Part shown: positions 51,135-59,764 of the stretch, piece by piece
How the letters are laid out: each line of letters begins with the position of its first letter
Numbering within the stretch: position 1 is the first letter of the stretch
Assembly (NCBI GenBank): GCA_963758365.1
Contig: CAVWVB010000001.1
Coordinates: 1,736,001-1,800,000 of the forward strand
Reading direction: 5' to 3'
DNA length: 64,000 nt
Origin: Dokdonella_A sp963758365
GTDB lineage: Bacteria; Pseudomonadota; Gammaproteobacteria; Xanthomonadales; Rhodanobacteraceae
Notes under the pieces: model-generated
Told to the model about the DNA's origin: nothing
The model's input: only the letters and a program-made list of their open reading frames with translations
The model's database searches: none
Translations under genes and position numbers: made by a program

Positions 51135-53430
51135 CGGCTACATGTTCCGCCGGTATTCGCCGCCGACGTCATACAACGCGTGCGAGATCTGCCCCAGCGA
51201 ATGCGTCTTCACCGCCTCCATCAGCGCCGCGAAAACATTCTTGCGCTCGCGCGCCGCATTCTGCAGGTAGCCGAGGCCATGGCCGTCGTGCAGGTTCGGC
51301 GCTTCGTCGTCGGTGTCGGCGAGGTTCTCGTGCGAGGTTTCTCCCGAGGGCGCGAGCGGATTGCGTGAGGTCTGCCAGCGCTTCACGTTCTCGATCTGCT
51401 GGCCCTTCTCTTCCTCGGTACTGCGGATCAGCTCGATCTCGGTGACGATGTCGCCCGCGTGTTCCTTCGGCAGGAACGTGTTGACGCCGACCAGCGGCAG
51501 CGAGCCGTCGTGCTTCTTGTGCTCGTAATACATCGACTCTTCCTGGATCTTGCCGCGCTGGTACATCGTGTCCATTGCGCCGAGCACGCCGCCGCGGTCG
51601 CTGATCGCCTCGAACTCCTTGTACACCGCTTCCTCGACGAGGTCGGTCAGGTAGTCGACCGACGAAGCTGCCCTGCCACGGGTTCTCGCAGAAGTTGAGG
51701 CCGAGTTCCTTGTTGATGATCATCTGGATCGCGACCGCGCGGCGCACGCTTTCCTCGGTCGGGCGTGGTGATCGCCTCGTCGTAGGCGTTGGTGTGCAGT
51801 GAATTGCAGTTGTCGAACAGCGCGTACAACGCCTGCAGCGTGGTGCGGATGTCGTTGAACTGGATCTCCTGCGCGTGCAGCGAGCGCCCGCTGGTCTGGA
51901 CGTGGTACTTCATCATCTGGCTGCGCTCGTTGGCGCCGTAGCGCTCGCGCATCGCGCGCGCCCAGATGCGCCGCGCGACGCGGCCGATCACGGTGTACTC
52001 CGGGTCCATGCCGTTGGAGAAGAAGAAGCTCAGGTTCGGCGCGAAGTCGTCGATCTTCATGCCGCGCGCGAGGTAGTACTCGACGATCGTGAAGCCGTTG
52101 GACAGCGTGAACGCGAGCTGGCTGATCGGGTTCGCGCCGGCCTCGGCGATGTGGTAGCCCGAGATCGACACCGAATAGAAGTTGCGCACCTTCTCGTCGA
52201 CGAAATACTGCTGGATGTCGCCCATCATGCGCAGCGCGAATTCGGTCGAGAAAATGCAGGTGTTCTGCGCCTGGTCCTCCTTGAGGATGTCGGCCTGCAC
52301 GGTGCCGCGCACGGTCTTGAGCGTGTGCGCCTTGATGCGCGCGTAGGTCTCGGCGTCGACGAGCTGGTCGCCGGCCATGCCGAGCAGGCCGAGGCCGAGG
52401 CCGTCGTTGCCCGGCGGCAGGTCGCCGTGGTAACGCGGCCGCTCGCGGCCTTCGAAGAACTTCGCGATCTTCCTTTCCGCATCGGCCCAGCGCTTCGCGT
52501 CTTCCTTCAGGTACTTCTCGACCTGCTGGTCGATCGCGGTGTTCATGAACATCGCGAGGATCATCGGCGCGGGGCCGTTGATCGTCATCGACACGCTCGT
52601 GGTCGGCGCGCAGAGGTCGAAGCCCGAGTAGAGCTTCTTCATGTCGTCGAGCGTCGGGATGTTGACGCCGGAGTTGCCGATCTTGCCGTAGATGTCCGGG
52701 CGCGGCGCCGGGTCCTCGCCGTACAGGGTGACGCAGTCGAACGCGGTCGACAGACGCACCGCGGGCTGCCCGACGCTGAGGTAATGGAAGCGCCGGTTGG
52801 TGCGCTCGGGCGTGCCCTCGCCCGCGAACATGCGGATCGGATCCTCGCCGCTGCGCCGGTACGGATAGACGCCGCCGGTGTACGGGTAGTACCCCGGCAG
52901 GTTCTCCCTTTGCAGGAATGCGAGCAGTTCGCCCCACGACTTGTAGGTCGGCGCGGCGATCTTCGGGATCTTCTGGTGACTCAGCGATTCGCGGTAGTTG
53001 TCGACCTTGATCGCCTTGCCGCGCACTTCGTACTCGGTGACCTCGTCGGTGATCGACTTCAGCCGCGCGGGCCACTCGCGCAGCAGGCGCAGCGCGTCGG
53101 ACGATAGCGACTGGATCGCGTCGTTGTAGCGCTGGCGCAGCGTGAGCAGGCTGCGGTCCACCTCGTCGCCCGACGCGACCAGCGCATCGGCCGCGTAGAG
53201 GTCGAGCGCCGCGGGCAACCCCGGGTCCTCGAGGTCGCTGCAGCGACTGCCAGTAGTGACTGCGCGCAATCGGCGGTCTCGGCCTGCGCATCGATGGCCG
53301 CGTTGATCGACGCGGCCCTGCTCGGCGATCTCGGCGAGGTAGCGCACGCGCGCGCCCGGGATCAGCACGGTCGCGCGCGGTTCCTTGAGCGAGGTGTCCA
53401 GGTGCGGAGCGAAGTCGCAATGGGGCGACA

Positions 53431-53515
53431 GGAAACCGGGGTCAGAGTGCACTTTCCCGGAGGTGTCGACGGCCGCGGCGGGCGAACGAAAAGTGCGCTC
53501 TGACCCCGGTTTCCC
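53431..53515. repeat. REPIN, class A, inside icmF (GTPase-mutase boundary)
   Basis: GGAAACCGGGGTCAGAGTGC…ACTTTCCC and GAACGAAAAGTGCGCTCTGACCCCGGTTTCCC in inverted orientation with about 30 bases between. Upstream icmF frame enters it as LREKGNRGQSALF; the downstream frame emerges in a different phase (SDPGFLSPHCDFAPHLDTSL). Confidence 0.88.
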
Positions 53516-54272
53516 TTCTCGCGCAGCAGGCGGCACAGGTTCGTGAACATCCAGGTGATGCCCGGGTCGTTGAACTGGCTGGCGATGGTCGGGTAGACCG
53601 GGACGTCCTCGTCCTTGAGCTTGAACGCGACGCGGTTGCGCTTCCACTGCTTGCGCACGTCGCGCAGCGCATCCTCGGCGCCGCGCGGTCGAACTTGTTG
53701 AGCACGACGAGTTCGGCGAAGTCGATCATGTCGATCTTCTCGAGCTGGCTCGCCGCGCCGTAGTCGGCTGGTCATCACGTACATCGGGAAGTCGACGAGG
53801 TCGACGATCTCCGAATCGCTCTGGCCGATGCCCGCGGTCTCGACGATCACGAGGTCGTAGCCCTGCGCCTTGAGGAAGCCGATGCAGTCCTTGAGCACGA
53901 TGCTCGTGGCCGCGTGCTGGCGGCGCGTGGCCATCGAGCGCATGAACACGCGGTGGCTGCGCAGCGAGTTCATGCGGATGCGGTCGCCGAGCAGCGCGCC
54001 ACCGGAGCGGCGCCGGGTCGGGTCCACCGCGAGCACCGCGATGCGCATCTTCGGGAACGCGTGCAGGAAGCGCAGCAGCAGCTCGTCGACCACGCTCGAC
54101 TTGCCCGCGCCGCCGGTGCCGGTGATGCCGAGCACCGGGGTACGGCTGCCGGCCAGTTGCCACTGCTTGCGCAGCCGCGCGAGCTCGGCCTCGTCGTGCT
54201 CGCCCTCCTCGATCGCGGTCAGCGCGCGCCCGACTGCGATCTCGTCGTCGATCGGCACCGATACGACGTCAG

Positions 54273-54360
54273 CGAAACCGGGGTCAGAGTCCTTTTTCGG
54301 TTCCTTTTTGCGCGATACCGGAACGTCCGGCCCCGAAAAGGGACTCTGACCCCGGTTTTG
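54273..54360. repeat. REPIN, class A, inside icmF (B12-GTPase linker)
   Basis: GCGAAACCGGGGTCAGAGTCC and AAAAGGGACTCTGACCCCGGTTTTG, inverted, with about 35 bases between. Translated in frame as QNRGQSPFSGPDVPVSRKKE, PKKDSDPGFA, joining the B12-binding domain to the GTPase domain without breaking the frame. Confidence 0.88.
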
Positions 54361-54910
54361 ATCCTGGCGGTTCGCGCGGGCCTTGCCGGCGCGCGCGATC
54401 ACGTCTTCGATCATCGCGACGAGCCCAAGGTGCATGCCGTCGTTCGGGTGGTAGATGCGCTCGACGCCGTAGGCCTCGAGCTCGCGGATCTCCTCGGGCG
54501 TGATCGTGCCGCCGCCACCGCCGAACACGCGGATGTGGCCGGCGCCGCGCTCCTTGAGCATGTCGACCATGTACTTGAAGTACTCGACGTGGCCGCCCTG
54601 GTAGGACGACAGCGCGATCGCGTCGGCGTCCTCCTGCAGCGCCGCGCGTACGACGTCCTCGACCGAGCGGTTGTGGCCGAGGTGGATCACTTCCGCGCCC
54701 TGCGCCTGGATCAGGCGGCGCATGATGTTGATCGCGGCATCGTGGCCGTCGAACAGGCTGGCTGCGGTGACGAAGCGCAGCGGCGCCTGTTCGGTCGAAG
54801 GCTCGGCGGCGACGCGCTTGGCGGGAATACTCATGGTGATCCACGTCGAGAAGGCTGAACGCCGATTGTAACGCCGCGGCAGCGGAACCCCGACCGCGGC
54901 CGCACCGTGT

Positions 54911-55417
54911 TCAGCGCGGCGGGTCCGCGGGCAGCGGCGGCGCACGCAGCGGCACCGGCGTGGACTGCACGATCGAACTGGTCGTGTTGCCGTGGGCGAG
55001 GATGTCGTCGAGCACGGCTTCGAGCAGTTCCACGCGCCCGACCAGCACCTTCATGATGAAGCAGTCCTCGCCGGTGATGCGGTGGCATTCGACGATTTCC
55101 GGGGTGCTCCGCGCGAGATGCGCGATGGCCTGGAGCTGGCCCGGCATCGGCCGCACGCGCACGAACGCGGTGATGCCGAGTCCGAGCGCGACCTGGTCCA
55201 GATCCAGGCGCGTGCCGCGGATTACGCCGGCCTCGTGCAGGCGCTGCACGCGCTCGGTGACCGCGGGTGCGGACATGCCGACGCGGCGCGCGAGCTCGCT
55301 CATCGGCAGGCGCGGATCGTCGAGCAACAGGCGCAAGATCGCGAGGTTGGTGGCGTCCAGCACCTCGCTTGCCTTGTCGAAGGAATTTCGTAACGTTTTC
55401 TTTCGAATGACAGGCAT
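54911..55417 (-). CDS. Lrp/AsnC-family transcriptional regulator
   Basis: A 168-residue protein. N-terminal HTH (LDATNLAILRLLLDDPRLPM, SELARRVGMSAPAVTERVQR, LHEAGVIRG) and C-terminal RAM ligand domain (ALGLGITAFVRVRPMPGQLQ, IVECHRITGEDCFIMKVLV). Lrp-like proteins sense amino acids, often branched-chain ones, and regulate their metabolism or export. AGGGTGA precedes the start. It is divergent from the EamA exporter gene, a classical regulator-exporter layout, and close to leucine/valine catabolic genes. Confidence 0.9.
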   Translation of the reverse strand: MPVIRKKTLRNSFDKASEVLDATNLAILRLLLDDPRLPMSELARRVGMSAPAVTERVQRLHEAGVIRGTRLDLDQVALGLGITAFVRVRPMPGQLQAIAHLARSTPEIVECHRITGEDCFIMKVLVGRVELLEAVLDDILAHGNTTSSIVQSTPVPLRAPPLPADPPR

Positions 55418-55503
55418 TTATCACCCTTGTCCTGGTTATCCGTATTCACCAAGTGACTTCGGCCTTCGACAATATCACGCCGATCCGATTCCCGGTGATT
55501 TCG

Positions 55504-56379
55504 ATGAAAACCAGCCAGTCGTTGCTGCCTCCGCGCGCGGAGGCGATCCCGCCCCAGGCCTACTTCCTGGTCAGCGCGGTGTTCCATTACCTCGGCCCCG
55601 CATTCGCGGTGCTGCTGTTCGCGCGGGTCGCACCGCTCGGTGTCGCCTGGCTGCGCATCGCTTCCGCGGCGATCGTGTTCGCGCTGTGGCGGCGCCCGTG
55701 GCGCGTGCTGCGCGCGGCGACGCCACCGCAACGCCGCCTGCTGCTCGGAATGGGCGTGATCCTCGCGCTGATGAACTCGGTGTTCTATCTCGCGATCGCG
55801 CGCCTGCCGCTGGCCACGGTCGGCGCGATCGAATTCGTTGCGCCGATCACGCTTGCGCTGGTTGGCCTGCGCGAGCGGCGCAACCTGGTCGCGCTCGCGG
55901 TCGCGGTCGCCGGCGTGTCGCTGCTGACGCGGGTTCATTTCGGCGGCGCAGCGCTGGCCTACGCCTTCGCATTCGCGAACTGCCTGCTGTTCATGGGCTA
56001 TCTGACCCTCGGCCACGCGCTCGCGCGCGACGGCGGTGCGTCTGGCATCGATCGCCTCGGCGCCGCGATGCTGATCGCGATGCTCACGGCACTGCCGATC
56101 GGCCTGCGTGACGCGTGGCCGGCGCTGCACGATGCGCGCCTGCTCGCGGCGGCAGTCGGCGTCGGCCTGTGTTCCTCGGTGATCCCGTACCTGTGCGATC
56201 AGCTCGCGATGGCGCGCCTGCCGCGTTCCTCGTTCGCATTGATGATGGCGCTGCTGCCCGCATCGGCGGTCGTCGTCGGCGCGCTCGTGCTGCGCCAGCT
56301 TCCTGGCCCGACCGAATGGGCCGGGATCGCGCTCGTAATCGTCGGCCTGCGACTGCACCGCACCGCGAGCGCCGCATGA
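55504..56379 (+). CDS. EamA/DMT-family exporter (RhtA-like)
   Basis: A 291-residue inner-membrane protein with ten hydrophobic helices in two EamA repeats: LVSAVFHYLGPAFAVLLFAR, LGMGVILALMNSVFYLAIAR, GAIEFVAPITLALVG and, in the second half, YAFAFANCLLFMGYLTLGHA, LALMMALLPASAVVVGALVL-like. The pattern LATVGAIEFVAPITLAL resembles threonine/homoserine exporters of the RhtA type. Start at 55504 (GGTGA upstream) is preferred to a GTG at 55453. Its substrate may be an amino acid or metabolite, given the divergent Lrp regulator (inference). Confidence 0.85.
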   Translation: MKTSQSLLPPRAEAIPPQAYFLVSAVFHYLGPAFAVLLFARVAPLGVAWLRIASAAIVFALWRRPWRVLRAATPPQRRLLLGMGVILALMNSVFYLAIARLPLATVGAIEFVAPITLALVGLRERRNLVALAVAVAGVSLLTRVHFGGAALAYAFAFANCLLFMGYLTLGHALARDGGASGIDRLGAAMLIAMLTALPIGLRDAWPALHDARLLAAAVGVGLCSSVIPYLCDQLAMARLPRSSFALMMALLPASAVVVGALVLRQLPGPTEWAGIALVIVGLRLHRTASAA

Positions 56380-56411
56380 AACCAATCCACGACGAACCTG
56401 CGGAGGACCCG

Positions 56412-56831
56412 ATGAATCCCGTATCCCACGAAGGCGGCTGCCTGTGCGGCGCGGTGCGCTATCGCGCGCGCGCCGAAGCGGTCGCGCGCACGCTCTGCCA
56501 TTGCCGGTCGTGCCGGCGCGCTGCCGGTGCACCGTCGGTCGCATGGGCGGTATTTCCGGCCGACGCGTTCGCATTCATTGCGGGCGAGCCGGCGCGGTTT
56601 CGCTCCTCGCCCGACGTCGTGCGCACGTTCTGCGCGGTCTGCGGCACCTCGCTGACCTGGCAGCATGCCGCGCGTGCGACCATGGACGTGACCACCGCGT
56701 CACTCGACGAGCCGGACCGGTTCGCGCCGGACTGCGAGATCTGGACCAGCCACAAGCTCGCGTGGGAGGCCGTCGATGCCGCGCGCCCGTCCTATCCGCG
56801 CAGCAGTCGCGAAGGCGCCGGCGCGGTCTGA
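56412..56831 (+). CDS. GFA-family (glutathione-dependent formaldehyde-activating-like) zinc protein
   Basis: A 139-residue protein with GCGGAGGA before the ATG at 56412; an ATG at 56376 overlaps the EamA stop. Zinc ligands in EGGCLCGAVRYRAR, ARTLCHCRSCRRAAGAP and RTFCAVCGTSLTWQ are the GFA signature (C-x-C…C-x-C-x-x-C…C-x-x-C-G). The fold binds zinc; despite the name, activity with glutathione and formaldehyde is not proven for most members. It is probably co-transcribed with the EamA gene. Confidence 0.9.
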   Translation: MNPVSHEGGCLCGAVRYRARAEAVARTLCHCRSCRRAAGAPSVAWAVFPADAFAFIAGEPARFRSSPDVVRTFCAVCGTSLTWQHAARATMDVTTASLDEPDRFAPDCEIWTSHKLAWEAVDAARPSYPRSSREGAGAV

Positions 56832-56841
56832 ACAACGCGGC

Positions 56842-57768
56842 TTACGCGAAACCGTAGGGCAGGTTCGGCGACGACACCACGCGGTCGCCGACCGTGGCGC
56901 CGCCGAGGAAGCGCAGCGCGGCATCGATGATCTCGCGATCGTCGAGGATGCGATGGTGACCGCGACCAGTCGTCGTGATCAGGCGCGCGCCGGGCCAGTG
57001 CCGCGCATAGCTCTCACCTTCGGCCCATGGCACTTCGCGATCGTCGAGGTCGTGCGCGATCAGCGCGGGGCGTGCGATCGCCGGCGCCTTGCGATGCGCC
57101 TGCAGGCTCGCGACGCGCAGCGGATGCCGCGCCTCGTATTCGTCGAACAGATGCGCAGACAAGGGTTCGGCAAGACCGACGAAACGCGCGAAGCGGCGTG
57201 CCGCATCGACCGGGTCGGCGGCCGGCGCGATCAGCACCGCGCGATCCGCGGCGAGACCGTCGGCGAGCGCGAGCATGCTCGCCGCGCCACCGAGCGAATG
57301 ACCGATCACCGCCGCGGCGCGACCGTAGCGGTCGCCGACCGCGCGCAGCGCCGCCGCGAATCCGGGCAGGGTCGTGCGCCGTCCACTGCTGCGTCCGTGC
57401 CCGATCTGGTCGAACGCGACTACTGCGTAGCCGGCGTCGCGCAGCGGCTGCAGCCAGGCCTGGAAGCGCAGCGCATGACTCGACCAGCCGTGGGCGAGCA
57501 GCACGTACGGCTGCATCGCCGGCGTACCCCAGACGTAGACCCCGAGTTGCTGGCTGCCGAACGGCAGCCATGAGAGCTGCGCATCGCCGGGATCGACCGC
57601 GCGCGCGCGCCGGCGCGAGCCGGGCTGCGGCGTGCAGAACAGCCGATAGGCGCGGCGCAGGGTCGCGTTCGGCGCGAGCCAGCTGCCGAGCGCGAAGCTC
57701 GTACGCAGGCCGAGCCTCTCGATATTACGAACGATCGTGCTATTTTTGGGCAAGGTGAGAACGGACAT
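56842..57768 (-). CDS. Alpha/beta hydrolase
   Basis: A 308-residue serine hydrolase: oxyanion region LLAHGWSSHALRFQAWLQPL, strand VVAFDQIGHGRSSGRRT, nucleophile elbow AAAVIGHSLGGAASMLALAD (Ser in G-H-S-L-G), acidic residue near LIAHDLDDREVPWAEG and the His in TTTGRGHHRILDD. Cytoplasmic; substrate unknown. It follows the TetR gene by 18 bases on the same strand. A copy of the putative TetR operator lies within its first codons (57727-57744). Confidence 0.88.
   Translation of the reverse strand: MSVLTLPKNSTIVRNIERLGLRTSFALGSWLAPNATLRRAYRLFCTPQPGSRRRARAVDPGDAQLSWLPFGSQQLGVYVWGTPAMQPYVLLAHGWSSHALRFQAWLQPLRDAGYAVVAFDQIGHGRSSGRRTTLPGFAAALRAVGDRYGRAAAVIGHSLGGAASMLALADGLAADRAVLIAPAADPVDAARRFARFVGLAEPLSAHLFDEYEARHPLRVASLQAHRKAPAIARPALIAHDLDDREVPWAEGESYARHWPGARLITTTGRGHHRILDDREIIDAALRFLGGATVGDRVVSSPNLPYGFA
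57727..57744 (+). promoter_or_regulatory. Putative TetR operator, site at hydrolase start
   Basis: ACGAACGATCGTGCTATT, identical over 18 bases to the inverted copy at 58400-58417; the core ACGATCGT is palindromic. It lies inside the first codons of the hydrolase (KNSTIVRN). Confidence 0.45.
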
Positions 57769-57786
57769 GGCGATCTCTCTCGTGGG

Positions 57787-58380
57787 TCAGGGGGAACAGG
57801 CCGAAAGCAGGCGATCGAACGCACGTTCCGCCTGCGCCCGGGCCTGTACGGGGTCGAACAACCGGGTGTCCTGGTGCAGCGCGAGCGCGATGCCGAAGAT
57901 CTCGAACGCGAGCTGCCCGGGATCGGTGTCGCTGCGCAGATCGCCGCTCTCGACGGCCATCGTCACCGCGCGCGCGATGTCCGAGCGCCAGCGTTCCATC
58001 AGCGCGAGCACGCGTTCGCGCAGCGCGCCGGGGCGCGCGTCGTACTCGCTGACCGCGCCCATGATCAGGCAGCCGTGGCGATTGTCGCGCACCCAGTCGA
58101 ACCAGCCGGTGACGATCGCGCGCAGCCGCGCTGCTCCGCGGGGTGCACGCAACGCCGGAATCAGCACGCGTTCGCCGAAGCGTTGGCCAGCCACGTCGAG
58201 CACCGCGAGCTGCAGGTCCTCGCGTGAACCGAAGTGCGCGAACACGCCGCTCTTGGACATGCTCGCCGACTGCGCGAGATCGCCGATCGACAGGCCCTCG
58301 AGGCCGGCCCGGCAGGCGATCGCATACGCGCGATCGATGATCATCTCGCGGGTGGCGGCGCCTTTGCTGGTGATGGGCAT
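57787..58380 (-). CDS. TetR-family transcriptional regulator
   Basis: A 197-residue protein. N-terminal HTH: GAATREMIIDRAYAIACRAG, LEGLSIGDLAQSASMSKSGV, FAHFGSREDLQLAVLDVAGQ. The C-terminal ligand domain (WFDWVRDNRHGCLIMGAVSE) is of the TetR_C_33-like type. Alternative start at 58389. It forms an operon with the alpha/beta hydrolase, which it probably controls. The 18-bp motif ACGAACGATCGTGCTATT occurs just upstream (58400-58417, opposite strand) and again at the hydrolase start. Confidence 0.88.
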   Translation of the reverse strand: MPITSKGAATREMIIDRAYAIACRAGLEGLSIGDLAQSASMSKSGVFAHFGSREDLQLAVLDVAGQRFGERVLIPALRAPRGAARLRAIVTGWFDWVRDNRHGCLIMGAVSEYDARPGALRERVLALMERWRSDIARAVTMAVESGDLRSDTDPGQLAFEIFGIALALHQDTRLFDPVQARAQAERAFDRLLSACSP

Positions 58381-58399
58381 CGCGATCATCGGCGCGATT

Positions 58400-58417
58400 A
58401 ATAGCACGATCGTTCGT
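58400..58417 (-). promoter_or_regulatory. Putative TetR operator, site upstream of tetR
   Basis: AATAGCACGATCGTTCGT on the plus strand, 20 bases before the TetR start codon, where a repressor would block its own promoter. Exact inverted match to 57727-57744. Confidence 0.5.
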
Positions 58418-58653
58418 TCCTTTGCAAGCCCCCCTAGCCCGACGCAAGCGGCGGCGCGTTCGGCGCAGGCGCGCCGGCTCGCACTGTCCACCTCGCACAG
58501 GCGGGACTACACTACGCGCCGCCAAAAGCCCGGGTGAATCTTGATCGCGTCGCCCGCAAGCCGTTCCATTCAATCACTTACGCTTCGTTCCTCGTGCCCT
58601 GTGGCGTTTCCGGGTGCACGCGGGCAGGCCTTACCCGTTGCGCAGGAGTTGCC

Positions 58654-59757
58654 ATGATTTTCGAAACCGTCGCCGAATTCGGCCATGAGCAGATCGTCTT
58701 TTGCCATAGCAAGGATGCGGGCCTGAAGGCGATCATCGCGATCCACAACAGCGTGCTCGGCCCCGCGCTCGGCGGCCTGCGCATGTGGCCCTACCAGAAC
58801 GAGGCCGAGGCGCTGAACGACGTGCTGCGCCTGTCGCGCGGCATGACCTACAAGAACGCGGTGGCCGGCCTCAACCTCGGCGGCGGCAAGGCGGTGATCA
58901 TCGGCGACCCGGCCAAGGACAAGTCCGAGGCGCTGTTCCGCGCATTCGGCCGCTTCGTCAATTCGCTCAACGGCCGCTACATCACCGCCGAGGACGTGGG
59001 CATCGATGTCAACGACATGGAATGGGTGTTCCGCGAGACCGAATTCGTGACCGGCGTGCACCAGGTGCATGGCGGCTCCGGCGACCCCTCCCCGTTCACC
59101 GCCTACGGCACGCTGCAGGGACTGATGGCCGCGTTGAACCACAAGTTCGGCAACGAGGATGTCGGCAAGCACAGCTATGCGGTGCAGGGCGCGGGCCACG
59201 TCGGCATGGAGTTCATCAAGCTGCTGCGCGAACAGGGCGCGAAGGTGTTCGTGACCGACATCAACAAGGAACTCGTGCAGCGCGCGGTCGACGAACACGG
59301 CTGCACCGCGGTCGCTCTCGACGAGATTTACGATGTCGACGCCGACGTGTACAGCCCATGCGCGCTCGGCGGCACGATCAACGAGAAGACCATCGACCGT
59401 CTCAAGGCCAAGGTGATCTGCGGCGCCGCGAACAACCAGCTCGCGACCGATGCGATCGGCGACGAACTCATGAAACGCGGCGTGCTCTATGCGCCCGATT
59501 ACGCGGTCAATGCAGGCGGCGTGATGAACGTCTCGCTCGAGATCGACGGCTACAACCGCGAACGCGCGATGCGCATGATGCGTACGATCTATTTGAACCT
59601 CACGCGCATCTTCGAGATCGCCGACCGCGACGGTATCGCGACCTACAAGGCCGCGGACCGCATGGCCGAGGAACGCATCCACGCGATCGGCAAGATCAAA
59701 TTGCCGACGATGGGCGACAGCGGGCCGCGCTTCCTCGGGCGCATGCGCGGGCAGTAG
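58654..59757 (+). CDS. Leucine/valine (Glu/Leu/Phe/Val) dehydrogenase
   Basis: A 367-residue amino acid dehydrogenase. Substrate domain: LGPALGGLRMWPYQNEAEAL, LSRGMTYKNAVAGLNLGGGK with the catalytic lysines in G-M-T-Y-K and G-G-G-K-A. NAD domain: SYAVQGAGHVGMEFIKLLRE (G-x-G-x-x-G) and VICGAANNQLA. Reaction: oxidative deamination of branched-chain amino acids to 2-oxo acids with NAD+. CAGGAG lies before the ATG at 58654. Product length and motifs match leucine or valine dehydrogenase; the exact preference cannot be told. It is followed by a 131-bp tandem repeat and isovaleryl-CoA dehydrogenase. Confidence 0.92.
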   Translation: MIFETVAEFGHEQIVFCHSKDAGLKAIIAIHNSVLGPALGGLRMWPYQNEAEALNDVLRLSRGMTYKNAVAGLNLGGGKAVIIGDPAKDKSEALFRAFGRFVNSLNGRYITAEDVGIDVNDMEWVFRETEFVTGVHQVHGGSGDPSPFTAYGTLQGLMAALNHKFGNEDVGKHSYAVQGAGHVGMEFIKLLREQGAKVFVTDINKELVQRAVDEHGCTAVALDEIYDVDADVYSPCALGGTINEKTIDRLKAKVICGAANNQLATDAIGDELMKRGVLYAPDYAVNAGGVMNVSLEIDGYNRERAMRMMRTIYLNLTRIFEIADRDGIATYKAADRMAEERIHAIGKIKLPTMGDSGPRFLGRMRGQ

Positions 59758-59764
59758 CTTTTGC

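Larger units (their letters stand above)
51138..54834 (-). pseudogene. icmF: Fused isobutyryl-CoA mutase IcmF, broken by indels and two REPINs
   Basis: The domain order is that of IcmF: N-terminal B12-binding domain (SLFDGHDAAINIMRRL), MeaB-like GTPase chaperone (GITGTGGAGKSSVVDELLLR; VETAGIGQSDSEIVDLVDFP), then the mutase barrel (LPGYYPYTGGVYPYRRSGED; TINGPAPMILAMFMNTAIDQ) to the end GQISHALYDVGGEYRRNM. IcmF interconverts isobutyryl- and butyryl-CoA using adenosylcobalamin. The frame is interrupted by one-base changes: +1 near 53766 and -1 near 53685 (in the GTPase), three +1 within 53232-53316, +1 near 51762, +1 near 51660. A REPIN at 54273-54360 is read through in frame in the linker after the B12 domain. 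A second REPIN at 53431-53515, after the GTPase, coincides with a frame change. As written no full-length protein can be made; either the gene is dead or the assembly has indel errors. Confidence 0.85.

Noticed and set aside
51875..53107. A 410-codon open frame on the plus strand inside icmF
   Set aside because: Antisense to highly conserved mutase sequence; residue pattern (many Ala/Arg/Val/His) is that of a mirrored GC-rich gene.
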